Shown: piece after piece, positions 1 through 7,477 of the stretch
How the letters are laid out: every line of letters begins with the position of its first letter
Numbering within the stretch: position 1 is the first letter of the stretch
Source of the DNA: a virus
Reading direction: 5' to 3' (one strand)
IMG/VR virus record: IMGVR_UViG_3300027985_000176
Location: 1-42,443 of that record
Length of the DNA: 42,443 nt
Position numbers and translations under genes: made by a program
The notes under the pieces: model-generated
Seen by the model: the letters and a program-made list of their open reading frames with translations, nothing else
Told to the model about the DNA's origin: nothing
Databases searched by the model: none

Positions 1-16
1 CCATAAATAAAATAAA

Positions 17-45
17 TGACCATAGCACAGCAATCGCGATATAAT
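17..45 (+). promoter_or_regulatory. Putative sigma70-like promoter of the early operon
   Basis: A perfect -10 hexamer TATAAT lies at 40-45, 27 bases before the first start codon. About 17-18 bases upstream is a weak -35 (ATGACC/TGACCA near 16-22). The sequence GCGATATAAT recurs at 38592-38601 ahead of the other replication genes, which supports a shared promoter type. The -35 is poor, so a phage activator or readthrough from the window's right end could contribute. Confidence 0.45.
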
Positions 46-72
46 ATATAAAAATAACGCACGGACAATCGC

Positions 73-504
73 ATGACAAGAATTAACTGCATTCCAGTCG
101 ATCAGCTACTAGACCAGCATCTCTTTGCTGAGTACCGGGAAATCACTCGAGTAGCTTCTCTGCAACGGTCTTTATCGTCTTACGGCGTCTACTGCATGGG
201 CGCCGGCCACGTTAAGTTTTTCTATAATAAAGGTGCTTTTCTTCGGCGGCGCACTGAGCAGTTGTATCGCGAGCTGTGCGCTCGTGGTTATAATGCCATG
301 CTTAAAGTGTATCCGGCGCACGGCTCGGCTCGCGACAAAGACTGGCAGCCTTCTAAAGAAGACATGCTTTGCAATTTGCTTCGGCTAGTTGAAAAGCAGA
401 GAGCTCGCCCTGGGTTCTATAAATTGCAGGGCAATCCTGCTCCAGGTAACCACTACTTGGAGCTATTAACTAAGTTGACGCAAGATGAGGCGCAAAATGG
501 CTGA
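73..504 (+). CDS. denV: DenV-like pyrimidine-dimer DNA glycosylase (T4 endonuclease V family)
   Basis: This is a 143-aa homologue of T4 endonuclease V (Pyr_excise family), a glycosylase/AP lyase that starts repair of UV-induced cyclobutane pyrimidine dimers. The N-terminus MTRIN...DQHL.AEYRE is nearly superimposable on T4 DenV. It keeps Thr2, which becomes the N-terminal nucleophile after Met removal, and the catalytic Glu23. The GAGHV.FFY segment near residues 43-51 is also shared. The length is close to the 138 aa of T4 DenV, so the gene looks intact. It opens the early operon and overlaps the SSB start by 8 bases, implying translational coupling. The family and start are clear; in vivo UV protection is inferred from the family. 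Confidence 0.93.
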   Translation: MTRINCIPVDQLLDQHLFAEYREITRVASLQRSLSSYGVYCMGAGHVKFFYNKGAFLRRRTEQLYRELCARGYNAMLKVYPAHGSARDKDWQPSKEDMLCNLLRLVEKQRARPGFYKLQGNPAPGNHYLELLTKLTQDEAQNG

Positions 505-1135
505 ATTGAAGAAAGTTGAAACTGCCCGCGGTATGCTGGAGTGGGTCCACATTTCCGGCGAGGGCAAAGAGAATCTCAGTGGCACCCCGCAGTACCTCTG
601 TAATTTGGTGCTAGAAGGCAAGGATGCAGAAGAGTTTGAGAAGCAGCTTCTCGACTACTGGGATGAGCACAAACCAAAAGACATTGGCAAGAAAGCGCCA
701 AAGTCGATTGGTATGTATCCGCACACTGTTAAGGATGCAGCAGGCGAAAAAGTGGAAACGGGTAAAAGCGTGTTCACTTTCAAGACTGGTACCACGTACA
801 AGTCTGGCGACAAGAAAGAAGTCAAGGTCTTCAACTCCAAAGGGCAGCAAGTCTCTTTGGGCAGCAAGAAGATTGGCAACGGTTCCGTAGGTCGTGTGGC
901 AGGCGCCATGGGCATCTACGAAAACCGCGGGCCTAAGGGCAATCTGGTAGACGCAGGGGTGACTCTGTACCTTGACGCTATTAAGTTGCTCAAGTTCGTC
1001 GAGTTCCAGGCTGGGCCTTCTTTCGAGTCTGATGATGAAGACTACGAAGGCGGCTTTGACGGTTTGGATGACGTGCCGTTTAGCGGAGTGGATGAGTCCA
1101 GCACTTCTACTGAAGAGCCTAAGATTCGTCTGTAA
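497..1135 (+). CDS. Single-stranded DNA-binding protein, T7 gp2.5-like
   Basis: This 212-aa protein has the layout of T7 gp2.5-type SSBs: a basic, beta-rich OB-fold core (about residues 1-180) and a strongly acidic tail (near 175-205, many Asp/Glu) of the kind that contacts polymerase and helicase. It would coat single-stranded phage DNA during replication and recombination. The ATG at 497 is preferred over the in-frame ATG at 485, because the GAGG at 487-490 sits at Shine-Dalgarno spacing only for 497. The gene overlaps denV by 8 bases and is followed by a 9-bp hairpin before the next gene. It sits two genes upstream of the DNA polymerase, as expected for a replisome module. The call rests on size, composition, acidic tail and context. 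Confidence 0.75.
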   Translation: MAELKKVETARGMLEWVHISGEGKENLSGTPQYLCNLVLEGKDAEEFEKQLLDYWDEHKPKDIGKKAPKSIGMYPHTVKDAAGEKVETGKSVFTFKTGTTYKSGDKKEVKVFNSKGQQVSLGSKKIGNGSVGRVAGAMGIYENRGPKGNLVDAGVTLYLDAIKLLKFVEFQAGPSFESDDEDYEGGFDGLDDVPFSGVDESSTSTEEPKIRL

Positions 1136-1140
1136 ACAAC

Positions 1141-1167
1141 AGGCCGCAGGCAATTAGTCTGCGGCCT
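1141..1167 (+). terminator. Intercistronic hairpin (attenuator or processing site)
   Basis: AGGCCGCAG at 1141-1149 pairs perfectly with CTGCGGCCT at 1159-1167 across a 9-base loop, just after the SSB stop codon. It is followed by CTTAAAG rather than a U-run. It may therefore be a partial terminator or an mRNA-stabilising hairpin that keeps SSB expression above that of the downstream genes. Confidence 0.55.
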
Positions 1168-1191
1168 CTTAAAGAGCAAGGAAAATATATC

Positions 1192-1596
1192 ATGTTTGAA
1201 GTCAACGCAATTTTCGCGTCAAACCCCAGCTTCTGTTTCTTGCAATGCGCGTTTGCCAACTCAGCCCGCTTGTACACGTATAAAGCGCTTGGAGAGTTTG
1301 CAGAAGGCGACAAAGTGCTGGTCGACAGCCCAAGTCAGGGCCTGGTCGTAGTTAGTGTGGTCAAGGTGCTTAAGCCTACGCAAGTAGACCTGCAGCCTAC
1401 GCAGTTTGAATACAAGTGGGTAGTCCAAAAAGTAGACTTCACGCACTTCAATAGTCTGGTAGAGCTGGAAGCAGAAATGCGCGCTAAGATTACTAAGACC
1501 AAGATTGAAAAAGAGCAGCAAAAGCTTATTGAGCAGTTACATGATACACTGCCTGAAGAGCAAGTCCAAGAACTGACAAAGCTGGTGCGGCTATGA
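1192..1596 (+). CDS. Early protein of unknown function (134 aa)
   Basis: I do not recognise this 134-aa protein securely. The N-terminal 80 residues look beta-rich, with a turn EGDKVLVDSP (about 38-47) followed by alternating hydrophobics. The C-terminal half (about 85-130) is helical and charged, with many Lys/Glu, and may form a coiled coil. The first half vaguely recalls the small beta-barrel at the N-terminus of PriA (YTYKAL...GDKVLV), but I would not name it on that. An AAGGA motif lies about 10 bases before the ATG. The stop overlaps the polymerase start as ATGA, so the two are translationally coupled, which suggests a replisome-related role. Confidence 0.65.
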   Translation: MFEVNAIFASNPSFCFLQCAFANSARLYTYKALGEFAEGDKVLVDSPSQGLVVVSVVKVLKPTQVDLQPTQFEYKWVVQKVDFTHFNSLVELEAEMRAKITKTKIEKEQQKLIEQLHDTLPEEQVQELTKLVRL

Positions 1597-3263
1597 AATA
1601 CATCTGCACAACGGACCTTGCCGCAGCATTTGATGGGCTTGACACAAGCAAGCCCATCTTCTGCGACACAGAAACTATCGGTCTATATGGGCGCATCCGA
1701 CTGGTGCAGATTTACCAGGAAGGGCTGGAGCATGTGTGCTTAGTGGAATGGCCTTGCCCTATGACGTTAGCTGCGTATCTGGACAAATACCATTCCGTGT
1801 GGCAAAATGCGCATTACGACGTAACAACTGTTCAAGCGCAAACTACCACCCGCTGGTGCCCTCAGCACTTTGATGACACCTTTTTGCTAGGCCGATTAGC
1901 TTTGCCGCGCTTGGAAAGCTTTTCACTAGACTCTATGATGGCCCACGTGCTAGGCTTTGACCCGTACGCTAAGCAGGGGCTGGACAAGAAAGTTCTGCAA
2001 AAGTCCGACTGGAGCAAAGCAGTGCTGTCTGACGCGCAGCTGGCTTATGCGGCCACAGATGTATGGTATTTGCCGCAAGTATACAGTGCAGTTAAACAAT
2101 GCCGCACCCGTGCTAACTACTTGCTAGATATGCATACGCTGCGGCACTGTTTAGACTTTCAGTGGAACGGCTTGCCGGTAGACATCACAAGACTGCAAGC
2201 ATTGCGAGAAGAGCAGCAAGCTATAGTGCGCGAGGCTAACTTACCAATCAACGTCAATTCATGGAAGCAAGTCCGGCCTTTCATCGGCGAAAATGAGTCT
2301 GACGACTTAGCTTTAGCCCGCTTCTCACACGCGGGTAATGAGAAAGCAGCAGCAGTACGTAAAGTACGCAAAGCGCTTAAAATGCTGTCATTCTTAGAAA
2401 AGTTTGACAATATGGAAGAGCGTATTTATGGTAAGTTTAAGCCTACGGCTAAGTCAGGCCGACTCACTTCAGACGATCAAAATCTGCAGCAATTGCCACG
2501 TAAAGCCAAGTGCTGCTTCGGTTATACTGAAGGGGCAGGCAAAGTAATAGTCTTTGCTGACTTTGCTCAGTTAGAGCTACGCACAATCTGCGCCATCGTA
2601 GATTGCAAGCTAATGGCTACAAAGTTCTATGAAGGCGAAGACCTGCACGGGTTTACAGCGTCCATGCTATTTGGACCAGACTGGACTAAAGACCAGCGCC
2701 AAATGACGAAGACATATAACTTTAACTTGCTGTACGGCGGAGGCATCAACATGGTGCTAACAATCCTGCTCAAGGCAGCAGATATGGTTGTGCCCGAGCA
2801 TGAGGCTAATAGAGCGCGTAGCCGGTGGCGTAATCTGTGGCGAGAAATCTACGCCTGGCAGCAAGCAGGCATACATAAGTGGCAGCACGGTAAGCTAGGT
2901 AAGACACCGCTTGGCCGCGAATACTCAGCTGACATGATGACCGACTTCTTGAACATCGAGAATCAAGGTGCCGGCGCTGAAGTAGCGTGCTTAGCTTTGC
3001 ACTATTTGTACGAAGAGCTTAAGCCATACGAAGCAAAGCTAATGAACTTTGTGCATGACTCGTATCTTATTGAGTGCGAAGACGATCCAGAAGTATACGT
3101 CCCAGTGGCTAAAGCATTGGCTAAAGCGATGAAAGACGCTTGGACCGAAGTTAGCAAGTTCTTTAAGATTCACGACATCCCAATGCCAGTAGAAGTTAAG
3201 GTCGGCTACAATTGGGGTGATATTGAAGCTAGTAAAAATATCCTATGGGAAGCAAAACTATGA
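1593..3263 (+). CDS. Family A DNA polymerase with 3'-5' exonuclease domain
   Basis: This 556-aa replicative polymerase is of Pol I/T7 type. The proofreading exonuclease shows D25-x-E27, D76 (NAHYD) and Y152xxxD156. The polymerase domain shows motif A (D323, in a DFAQLELR block), motif B (R369, K373, F377, Y381, then GG) and motif C (H488-D489-S490). The position matching E. coli Phe762 is Phe (F377), a residue associated in the literature with virulent phages. Motif C reads HDS instead of the usual HDE, while the essential Asp is kept. There is no 5'-nuclease domain, as in other phage Pol A enzymes. Four-base ATGA overlaps couple it to the genes on both sides. Confidence 0.96.
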   Translation: MKYICTTDLAAAFDGLDTSKPIFCDTETIGLYGRIRLVQIYQEGLEHVCLVEWPCPMTLAAYLDKYHSVWQNAHYDVTTVQAQTTTRWCPQHFDDTFLLGRLALPRLESFSLDSMMAHVLGFDPYAKQGLDKKVLQKSDWSKAVLSDAQLAYAATDVWYLPQVYSAVKQCRTRANYLLDMHTLRHCLDFQWNGLPVDITRLQALREEQQAIVREANLPINVNSWKQVRPFIGENESDDLALARFSHAGNEKAAAVRKVRKALKMLSFLEKFDNMEERIYGKFKPTAKSGRLTSDDQNLQQLPRKAKCCFGYTEGAGKVIVFADFAQLELRTICAIVDCKLMATKFYEGEDLHGFTASMLFGPDWTKDQRQMTKTYNFNLLYGGGINMVLTILLKAADMVVPEHEANRARSRWRNLWREIYAWQQAGIHKWQHGKLGKTPLGREYSADMMTDFLNIENQGAGAEVACLALHYLYEELKPYEAKLMNFVHDSYLIECEDDPEVYVPVAKALAKAMKDAWTEVSKFFKIHDIPMPVEVKVGYNWGDIEASKNILWEAKL

Positions 3264-4072
3264 GATACTTTGAGCACCAGTACTGTCAGTTAGTAGAAAT
3301 GATTATAGACCATGGCGAGCATCGGCAGACTCGTAACGCGTCTACACGCAGCATTTTCGGGCAAATGCTAGATGTATACGTAGGGCAGGAGTTGTTCCCG
3401 CTAATCACAGGTCGACGCATGTATCCTAACGGCGTCTTTGGTGAGTTAGCTGCAATGCTGCGCCGACCGACTCATGTAGAAGACTTCAAGAAGTGGGGTT
3501 GTAATTACTGGGACTCTTGGGGTGACAGCGACGGCTTTATCAACGTGGACTACGGCAACGCTTGGTTCGACTTTAATGGCGTAGACCAAATTGCCGAGCT
3601 AAAGCACAACCTGCAGCGCAACCCTACTAACCGTCGTATGATGATTAGCGGATGGCGCCCAGACCGGTTGAACGATCTTAGCCTGCCCTGCTGTCATTAC
3701 AACTATCAGTTCTATGTTACGGCAGATAAGCAGCTGCACATGCTGTGGTCACAACGCTCTGTAGACATGATGGTAGGTCTGCCCAGCGATATTGTGTTTG
3801 CTGCTGCCTGGTTGATTGCTATTGCTAATGAGTTCGGGCTAATTCCAGGCAAGATTAGCTTTGCTCTAGGCGATTGTCACATTTACGAGCAGCATGTAGA
3901 CGGTGCTATGCGCTACTTAGACCAAGCACATTCATTGTCTAACGCAGATAGCGAAGTAGCGTATCGCTACATGGCTCCGGCCGGTGCAGACTTTTGCACA
4001 TTTGACCCACAGAACTTAGTGTTGTCTTTGCACAATGCTATGCCCTCAATCCGATTTGACCTGGTGGTATAA
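3260..4072 (+). CDS. Thymidylate-synthase-family pyrimidine transferase with Asp at the base-selecting position
   Basis: This 270-aa protein has the thymidylate synthase fold. Visible are the nucleophile Cys145 (LPCCH), the phosphate-site R166-S167 with D169, and the pair H207/Y209 (GDCHIY). The residue that discriminates uracil from cytosine, Asn177 in E. coli ThyA (LPFN), is Asp177 here (LPSD). In T4 dCMP hydroxymethylase the aligned residue is also Asp. The enzyme may thus act on dCMP, as a hydroxymethylase or methylase, rather than on dUMP (inference). The ATG at 3260 overlaps the polymerase stop (ATGA) and has GGGAAG upstream, so it is preferred over 3245. The two neighbours downstream are MazG-like and deaminase genes, a nucleotide-pool cluster. 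The family is certain; the substrate is not. Confidence 0.9.
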   Translation: MRYFEHQYCQLVEMIIDHGEHRQTRNASTRSIFGQMLDVYVGQELFPLITGRRMYPNGVFGELAAMLRRPTHVEDFKKWGCNYWDSWGDSDGFINVDYGNAWFDFNGVDQIAELKHNLQRNPTNRRMMISGWRPDRLNDLSLPCCHYNYQFYVTADKQLHMLWSQRSVDMMVGLPSDIVFAAAWLIAIANEFGLIPGKISFALGDCHIYEQHVDGAMRYLDQAHSLSNADSEVAYRYMAPAGADFCTFDPQNLVLSLHNAMPSIRFDLVV

Positions 4073-4073
4073 C

Positions 4074-4676
4074 ATGAAAGTTACTGACTACAATGAATTT
4101 GCCGAAGCTGTAAGTAAGTGGAACGAGGCTCGCTACGAGCGTGAGTATAACCACGAGTTAACAGTTAAGCTGTTAGAAGAAGAGCTAGCAGAAGCAGAAG
4201 AGGCATTTGCTATCTTGCTGGAAAAAGGTACGGTAGAAGCAGCTGCGCATGTGCAAAAAGAAATTGCAGATGTACTGTTTGTAGTAGAAGGTGCCGTGTG
4301 GAAAGCAGAGCCAGATAGTTTGAACGAATGGCAAGACTATGCGCTGCAAGAGCTGCAAATTCTATGCACATTGGATCTTTCTGGTATTGGCCTAATGCAG
4401 CTTGCAATGGCAGAGTTTAGAGTTACTAAGAACGTTAGTGCTCTAGCAGGGCGCATGGCATTCTTTGGGGCGTACGCGCTAGAAGAATGCGGTGTAGAGT
4501 CTAAAGAGCACATGTATGAGGTGCTTAATGCCGTGTGTATTAGCAACGCGTCTAAGCCTGTAGTCAAGACAGCATCTAATGTTAAAGCTAATGCCGGTGA
4601 CAAGGGCCCGTTGTTTGTAAAAGCGGAGCCTATCATTGAGGCCTTAATGACAAGAGGGCAGGGCTATGTCCAGTGA
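4074..4676 (+). CDS. MazG-like nucleotide pyrophosphohydrolase
   Basis: This 200-aa protein carries the all-alpha NTP pyrophosphohydrolase signature: E36-E37-xx-E40 followed by E63-xx-D66, which coordinate Mg2+ and the triphosphate. Near the C-terminus is a VLNAVCISNASK stretch similar to the N-x-SK element of phage MazG-like proteins. It would hydrolyse a (d)NTP to the monophosphate and PPi. Its place directly after the TS-fold gene suggests that it makes a monophosphate substrate or removes a canonical dNTP from the pool, like T4 gp56 (inference). The ATG at 4074 follows the previous stop by one base. The 3' end overlaps the next gene by 11 bases. The class is secure; which nucleotide it cleaves is unknown. 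Confidence 0.85.
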   Translation: MKVTDYNEFAEAVSKWNEARYEREYNHELTVKLLEEELAEAEEAFAILLEKGTVEAAAHVQKEIADVLFVVEGAVWKAEPDSLNEWQDYALQELQILCTLDLSGIGLMQLAMAEFRVTKNVSALAGRMAFFGAYALEECGVESKEHMYEVLNAVCISNASKPVVKTASNVKANAGDKGPLFVKAEPIIEALMTRGQGYVQ

Positions 4677-5235
4677 AATAGTAAAATTTGTGCTTGGTGA
4701 AGCAGCTAAGTCGAATGTAGAAAAACGCAAGGTTGGCGCTATAGTTGTTGGCGCAGACGGTCGCATTATTGCACGCGGGCACAACACAATAGATGGGCCC
4801 CATGCAGAAGTTGCAGCGCTACAAGACATGGCAGTTTCTGATGAATACAGCACACGTCCGTTGACGATGTACATCAGTCACCCTCCATGCCCAGCTTGCG
4901 CCGAAAGCATTATGTCGGCAGGAATTAGTAAAGTGGAAATAGTAGAGCAGTTTATGAAGTTCGATGGTGATAAGCTGCGCTATGACCTTGTGCCGCCTTC
5001 GGCAGTCAAGGCTCTAGCAGAAGCGCTAACCTTCGGCGCACGTAAGTACAAGCCCAATAACTGGCGCAATGTGCCGCAAGAAGAGCTCAACCGTTACGTA
5101 GCAGCAGCTATGCGGCACTTTGAGGCTCATCGCAGCGGTGAATACTTTGATACGGACAGTGGCCTGCCACACTTGGCCCATTGTCTCACAAACATCGCGT
5201 TTTTGATCGAATTGGACAAAAATTTAAGGCCTTAA
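4666..5235 (+). CDS. Fusion: cytidine/deoxycytidylate deaminase-like domain plus dATP/dGTP diphosphohydrolase-like domain
   Basis: The 189-aa protein has two parts. Residues 1-93 are a compact zinc-dependent deaminase with H46-A47-E48 and P74-C75-xx-C78, the Zn ligands and proton shuttle of the CDA/dCMP deaminase superfamily. Residues 97-186 match the phage dGTP_diPhyd_N type (PF18909): a start FDGDKLRYDLVPP, then FGARKY..NNWR, a RHFEAH helix and a GLPHLAH helix. The deaminase half is much shorter than a typical dCMP deaminase, and I see no allosteric site. The single continuous frame argues for a true fusion rather than two genes. It overlaps the MazG-like gene by 11 bases. Both activities act on the dNTP pool; the exact substrates are inferred. 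Confidence 0.8.
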   Translation: MSSEIVKFVLGEAAKSNVEKRKVGAIVVGADGRIIARGHNTIDGPHAEVAALQDMAVSDEYSTRPLTMYISHPPCPACAESIMSAGISKVEIVEQFMKFDGDKLRYDLVPPSAVKALAEALTFGARKYKPNNWRNVPQEELNRYVAAAMRHFEAHRSGEYFDTDSGLPHLAHCLTNIAFLIELDKNLRP

Positions 5236-5253
5236 CGGGCTTTGAACGGCCCC

Positions 5254-5283
5254 GGCCTATATAACCCTATAGGCCTAATTTTG
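5254..5283 (+). promoter_or_regulatory. Palindromic GGCCTATA element before the exonuclease gene
   Basis: GGCCTATA (5254-5261) and TATAGGCC (5268-5275) form an inverted repeat in the 81-base gap, followed by GGCCTAATTTTG (5272-5283). A near copy, GGCCTAAATTTTG, is at 38580-38592, and GGCCTATAAT recurs at 31134-31143 in the divergent promoter. This suggests a phage-specific regulatory element or internal promoter. The preceding stop codon lies in the palindrome TTAAGGCCTTAA (5224-5235). Confidence 0.45.
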
Positions 5284-5316
5284 AAATTGACCACGGCTAA
5301 TTTTGGAGCTAAATTT

Positions 5317-6120
5317 ATGGCCATCAAATTGCTTAACACTGGCATTCGTATCCGTCCATCGGCCATTGACACATTCTATGGCTGTGCCTACCAGTGGGGC
5401 AAAACTTTCCTGGAAGGTGTAACAACAATCCCGTCAGCACGTGCGGCCCGCGGCACTGCTCTGCACAAGGCCGCTGAAGTACTGTGGACCGACGCAATGC
5501 AAGCAGGTGAAGTTGATGCTAACCTTAGCAAGATGACCGACGCCGCAGTGCAAACGTTTCAAGAAGAAGTAAAGACCACCGGCATCGTATTTGACGAGGG
5601 TGAAACAGAAGGTAAGATGGTTGCAGAAATTGTCAAAGGCACGCAAGCCTTCATTGAAGACATTGTGCCGTTCTGTGACATTCCAGATGGTGTAGAGCAG
5701 TTCTACAAGGTAGACATTCAGCACCCAATTGTATCTGAGCTCGGTGGCACCTTAGACTATATTGCTGGCGGTGTCATTGCCGATTTGAAAACTTCTAGCC
5801 GTAAGCCAGTGACTAGCAAGTACAAGACGCAGCAAAGCGTATACAAGTACCTGGCTCAGGCCAATGGCCGTGAAATTACTGAGATGCAGATCCAGAGCAT
5901 CATCATGAAGAGCACACCTGAAGGCGCGATCTTGCCAATTGACACCGATGTTAACCAGGCTAAAGCACTGGTGAACTCTATGCTGGATACGCTAGAGCTT
6001 GTAGCTAAAGATGTTGCGCCAATTGAGACTATTTTGCGCGGCAATCCTGGCTATATGTTCTGCTCTCCTAAGTACTGCTCGCAGTACGAAGTCTGCCCAT
6101 TTGTTAAGGGCCGTCTGTGA
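5317..6120 (+). CDS. Cas4/RecB-like Fe-S PD-(D/E)XK exonuclease
   Basis: This 267-aa nuclease belongs to the PDDEXK_1/Cas4 group. It has H50 in GTALHKAAE, D147 (LDYIAGG), the D156-L-K158 catalytic pair and a QQSVYKY helix (172-178). One cysteine near the N-terminus (C23) and three near the C-terminus (C249, C254, C260) match the split four-cysteine cluster of Cas4/AddB nucleases, so a 4Fe-4S cluster is likely. It may resect DNA ends in phage recombination or degrade host DNA. The ATG at 5317 is chosen over 5242 because TTTTGGAGCT precedes it, and the upstream extension reads through the palindromic element. The stop overlaps the next start (GTGA). Confidence 0.88.
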   Translation: MAIKLLNTGIRIRPSAIDTFYGCAYQWGKTFLEGVTTIPSARAARGTALHKAAEVLWTDAMQAGEVDANLSKMTDAAVQTFQEEVKTTGIVFDEGETEGKMVAEIVKGTQAFIEDIVPFCDIPDGVEQFYKVDIQHPIVSELGGTLDYIAGGVIADLKTSSRKPVTSKYKTQQSVYKYLAQANGREITEMQIQSIIMKSTPEGAILPIDTDVNQAKALVNSMLDTLELVAKDVAPIETILRGNPGYMFCSPKYCSQYEVCPFVKGRL

Positions 6121-6320
6121 CCTCGGCGCAAGCCGTGTTACATGTGCTGCGCACCCATGGTCTTACTAAGTACAGACTTAGTAAGATTGTGGGCGCAGCC
6201 TCTCCTTCGTCTGTAGACCAATGGCTACGCGGCAGCTGTATGGGGCCTGCATTTAGAACCGCGTTTTATAACTCGTTCAAGGTGAAAGTATGCGACCGCG
6301 CGACTATCAAGAAGAACTAA
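6117..6320 (+). CDS. Small helix-turn-helix protein (67 aa)
   Basis: The gene starts with GTG in a GTGA overlap with the exonuclease stop and ends 31 bases inside the helicase gene, so it is embedded in the operon. Residues 12-40 (THGLTKYRLSKIVG...VDQWLRG) have the spacing of a Cro/C1-type helix-turn-helix, and the rest is short and basic. It could be a DNA-binding regulator or a helicase accessory. No wing or dimerisation domain is visible. The overlaps on both sides make a real gene likely; the function stays at the level of DNA binding. Confidence 0.6.
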   Translation: MTSAQAVLHVLRTHGLTKYRLSKIVGAASPSSVDQWLRGSCMGPAFRTAFYNSFKVKVCDRATIKKN

Positions 6321-7477
6321 GCACGCAAGCTATTGCCATACTCAAGCAATACGGCATTGTGTATCTGGCTATGGAAGAGCGCACAGGGAAGACGCTAACA
6401 GCAATTAGGACGGCAGAAAAAAGCCCAGCTAAGACTGTGCTGGTTGTAACAAAGAAAGCAGCAGTTAAAGGTTGGGCCGATACTCTAGGTGCATATAAGC
6501 CTACTATAGCATTTACTGTGTCCACTTACGGTAGTTTGCACAAAGTAGTCGGCAAGTTCGACCTAGTAATTTGCGATGAAGCCCACAACTACATATCTGG
6601 CTATCCTAAAGCATCTAGCACGCACAAGAAGTTGCGGCCATTCACTTACCGCAGCCCCGTGATCTATTTGAGCGCCACGCCTCATGCGCAAGGCTATCAA
6701 ATGTTGTTTAATCAGTTTAGCCTGACAAAGTATAGCCCATGGGCAGAGTACCACAATTTCTATAAATGGTTCGCCGATTACGGTAAGCCCTTCTCTATAG
6801 AGATAAACGGCTTTGATGTTGCCCAGTACACTAGAGTGCACGAAGACAAAGTGCGCCAGGATGTCGCTCATTTATTCATAACTAAGACCAGGGCAGAGCT
6901 CGGGTTTGAGCACGAGCCAGAGGATAAGCTGCACTACATTCAGCTAAGTCAGGTAACCAAGGAGGTTTATAACTTCTTGCTAAAGAAGAAGTGGGTAGAG
7001 TTTAAGGCAGGTAAACTAGTGTGTGAGTCTATGTCAAAGCTGCGCTATGCCCTGCACATGTTAGAAGGCGGCACAATGAAGCTAGACTCTGGTGCTGTTA
7101 CGCTGGCTAACACAGAAAAAGTAGACTACATTATGCAGCACTGGGGAGACAGCCCAGAACTTGTCATAATGTACAACTATGTGCAAGAGGAGCTAAAGCT
7201 TAAGGAGCACTTTAAGCACGCTTTAATACTGCAGGCAACTAGATATGCAGAAGGCGTAGACCTGCACAAGTACAAGCACTTAGTGGTTTATAGTCAAGAC
7301 TTCTCAACAGCTAGGCACACGCAACGGCGTGCACGCCAATGTAACCTGCATCGTAATGAAGCTATTACAGTGCACTTTTTGCTTGTAAGCAAAGCAGTTA
7401 GTGAGCAAGTATATAAGTGCGTTTCACGCAACAAAAAGAACTTTGTAGACTCAGTATTCAAGGAGACATCGCTATGA
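6290..7477 (+). CDS. SF2 DNA helicase (DEAH-box, SNF2/RAD3-like)
   Basis: This 395-aa superfamily 2 helicase has Walker A EERTGKT (G33-K34-T35), the Walker B box DEAH (96-99) and motif III SATP (128-131). The C-terminal RecA domain ends in an arginine-rich motif VI (HTQRRARQ) near residues 343-350. It is compact, with no accessory domain, like phage SNF2/UvsW-type helicases that remodel branched intermediates. The start overlaps the HTH gene, and the next gene's ATG overlaps its stop (ATGA). Between an exonuclease, a ligase and a VRR-NUC nuclease it probably works in recombination-dependent replication or repair (context inference). Confidence 0.92.
   Translation: MRPRDYQEELSTQAIAILKQYGIVYLAMEERTGKTLTAIRTAEKSPAKTVLVVTKKAAVKGWADTLGAYKPTIAFTVSTYGSLHKVVGKFDLVICDEAHNYISGYPKASSTHKKLRPFTYRSPVIYLSATPHAQGYQMLFNQFSLTKYSPWAEYHNFYKWFADYGKPFSIEINGFDVAQYTRVHEDKVRQDVAHLFITKTRAELGFEHEPEDKLHYIQLSQVTKEVYNFLLKKKWVEFKAGKLVCESMSKLRYALHMLEGGTMKLDSGAVTLANTEKVDYIMQHWGDSPELVIMYNYVQEELKLKEHFKHALILQATRYAEGVDLHKYKHLVVYSQDFSTARHTQRRARQCNLHRNEAITVHFLLVSKAVSEQVYKCVSRNKKNFVDSVFKETSL

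Noticed and set aside
611-1153. Long - strand ORF (180 aa) opposite the SSB gene
   Set aside because: It is antisense to a well-supported gene, has no ribosome site and reads as a shadow of the codon pattern on the + strand.
3260-4072. Plain ThyA annotation
   Set aside because: The base-selecting Asn is replaced by Asp; naming it thymidylate synthase would hide the likely change of substrate.
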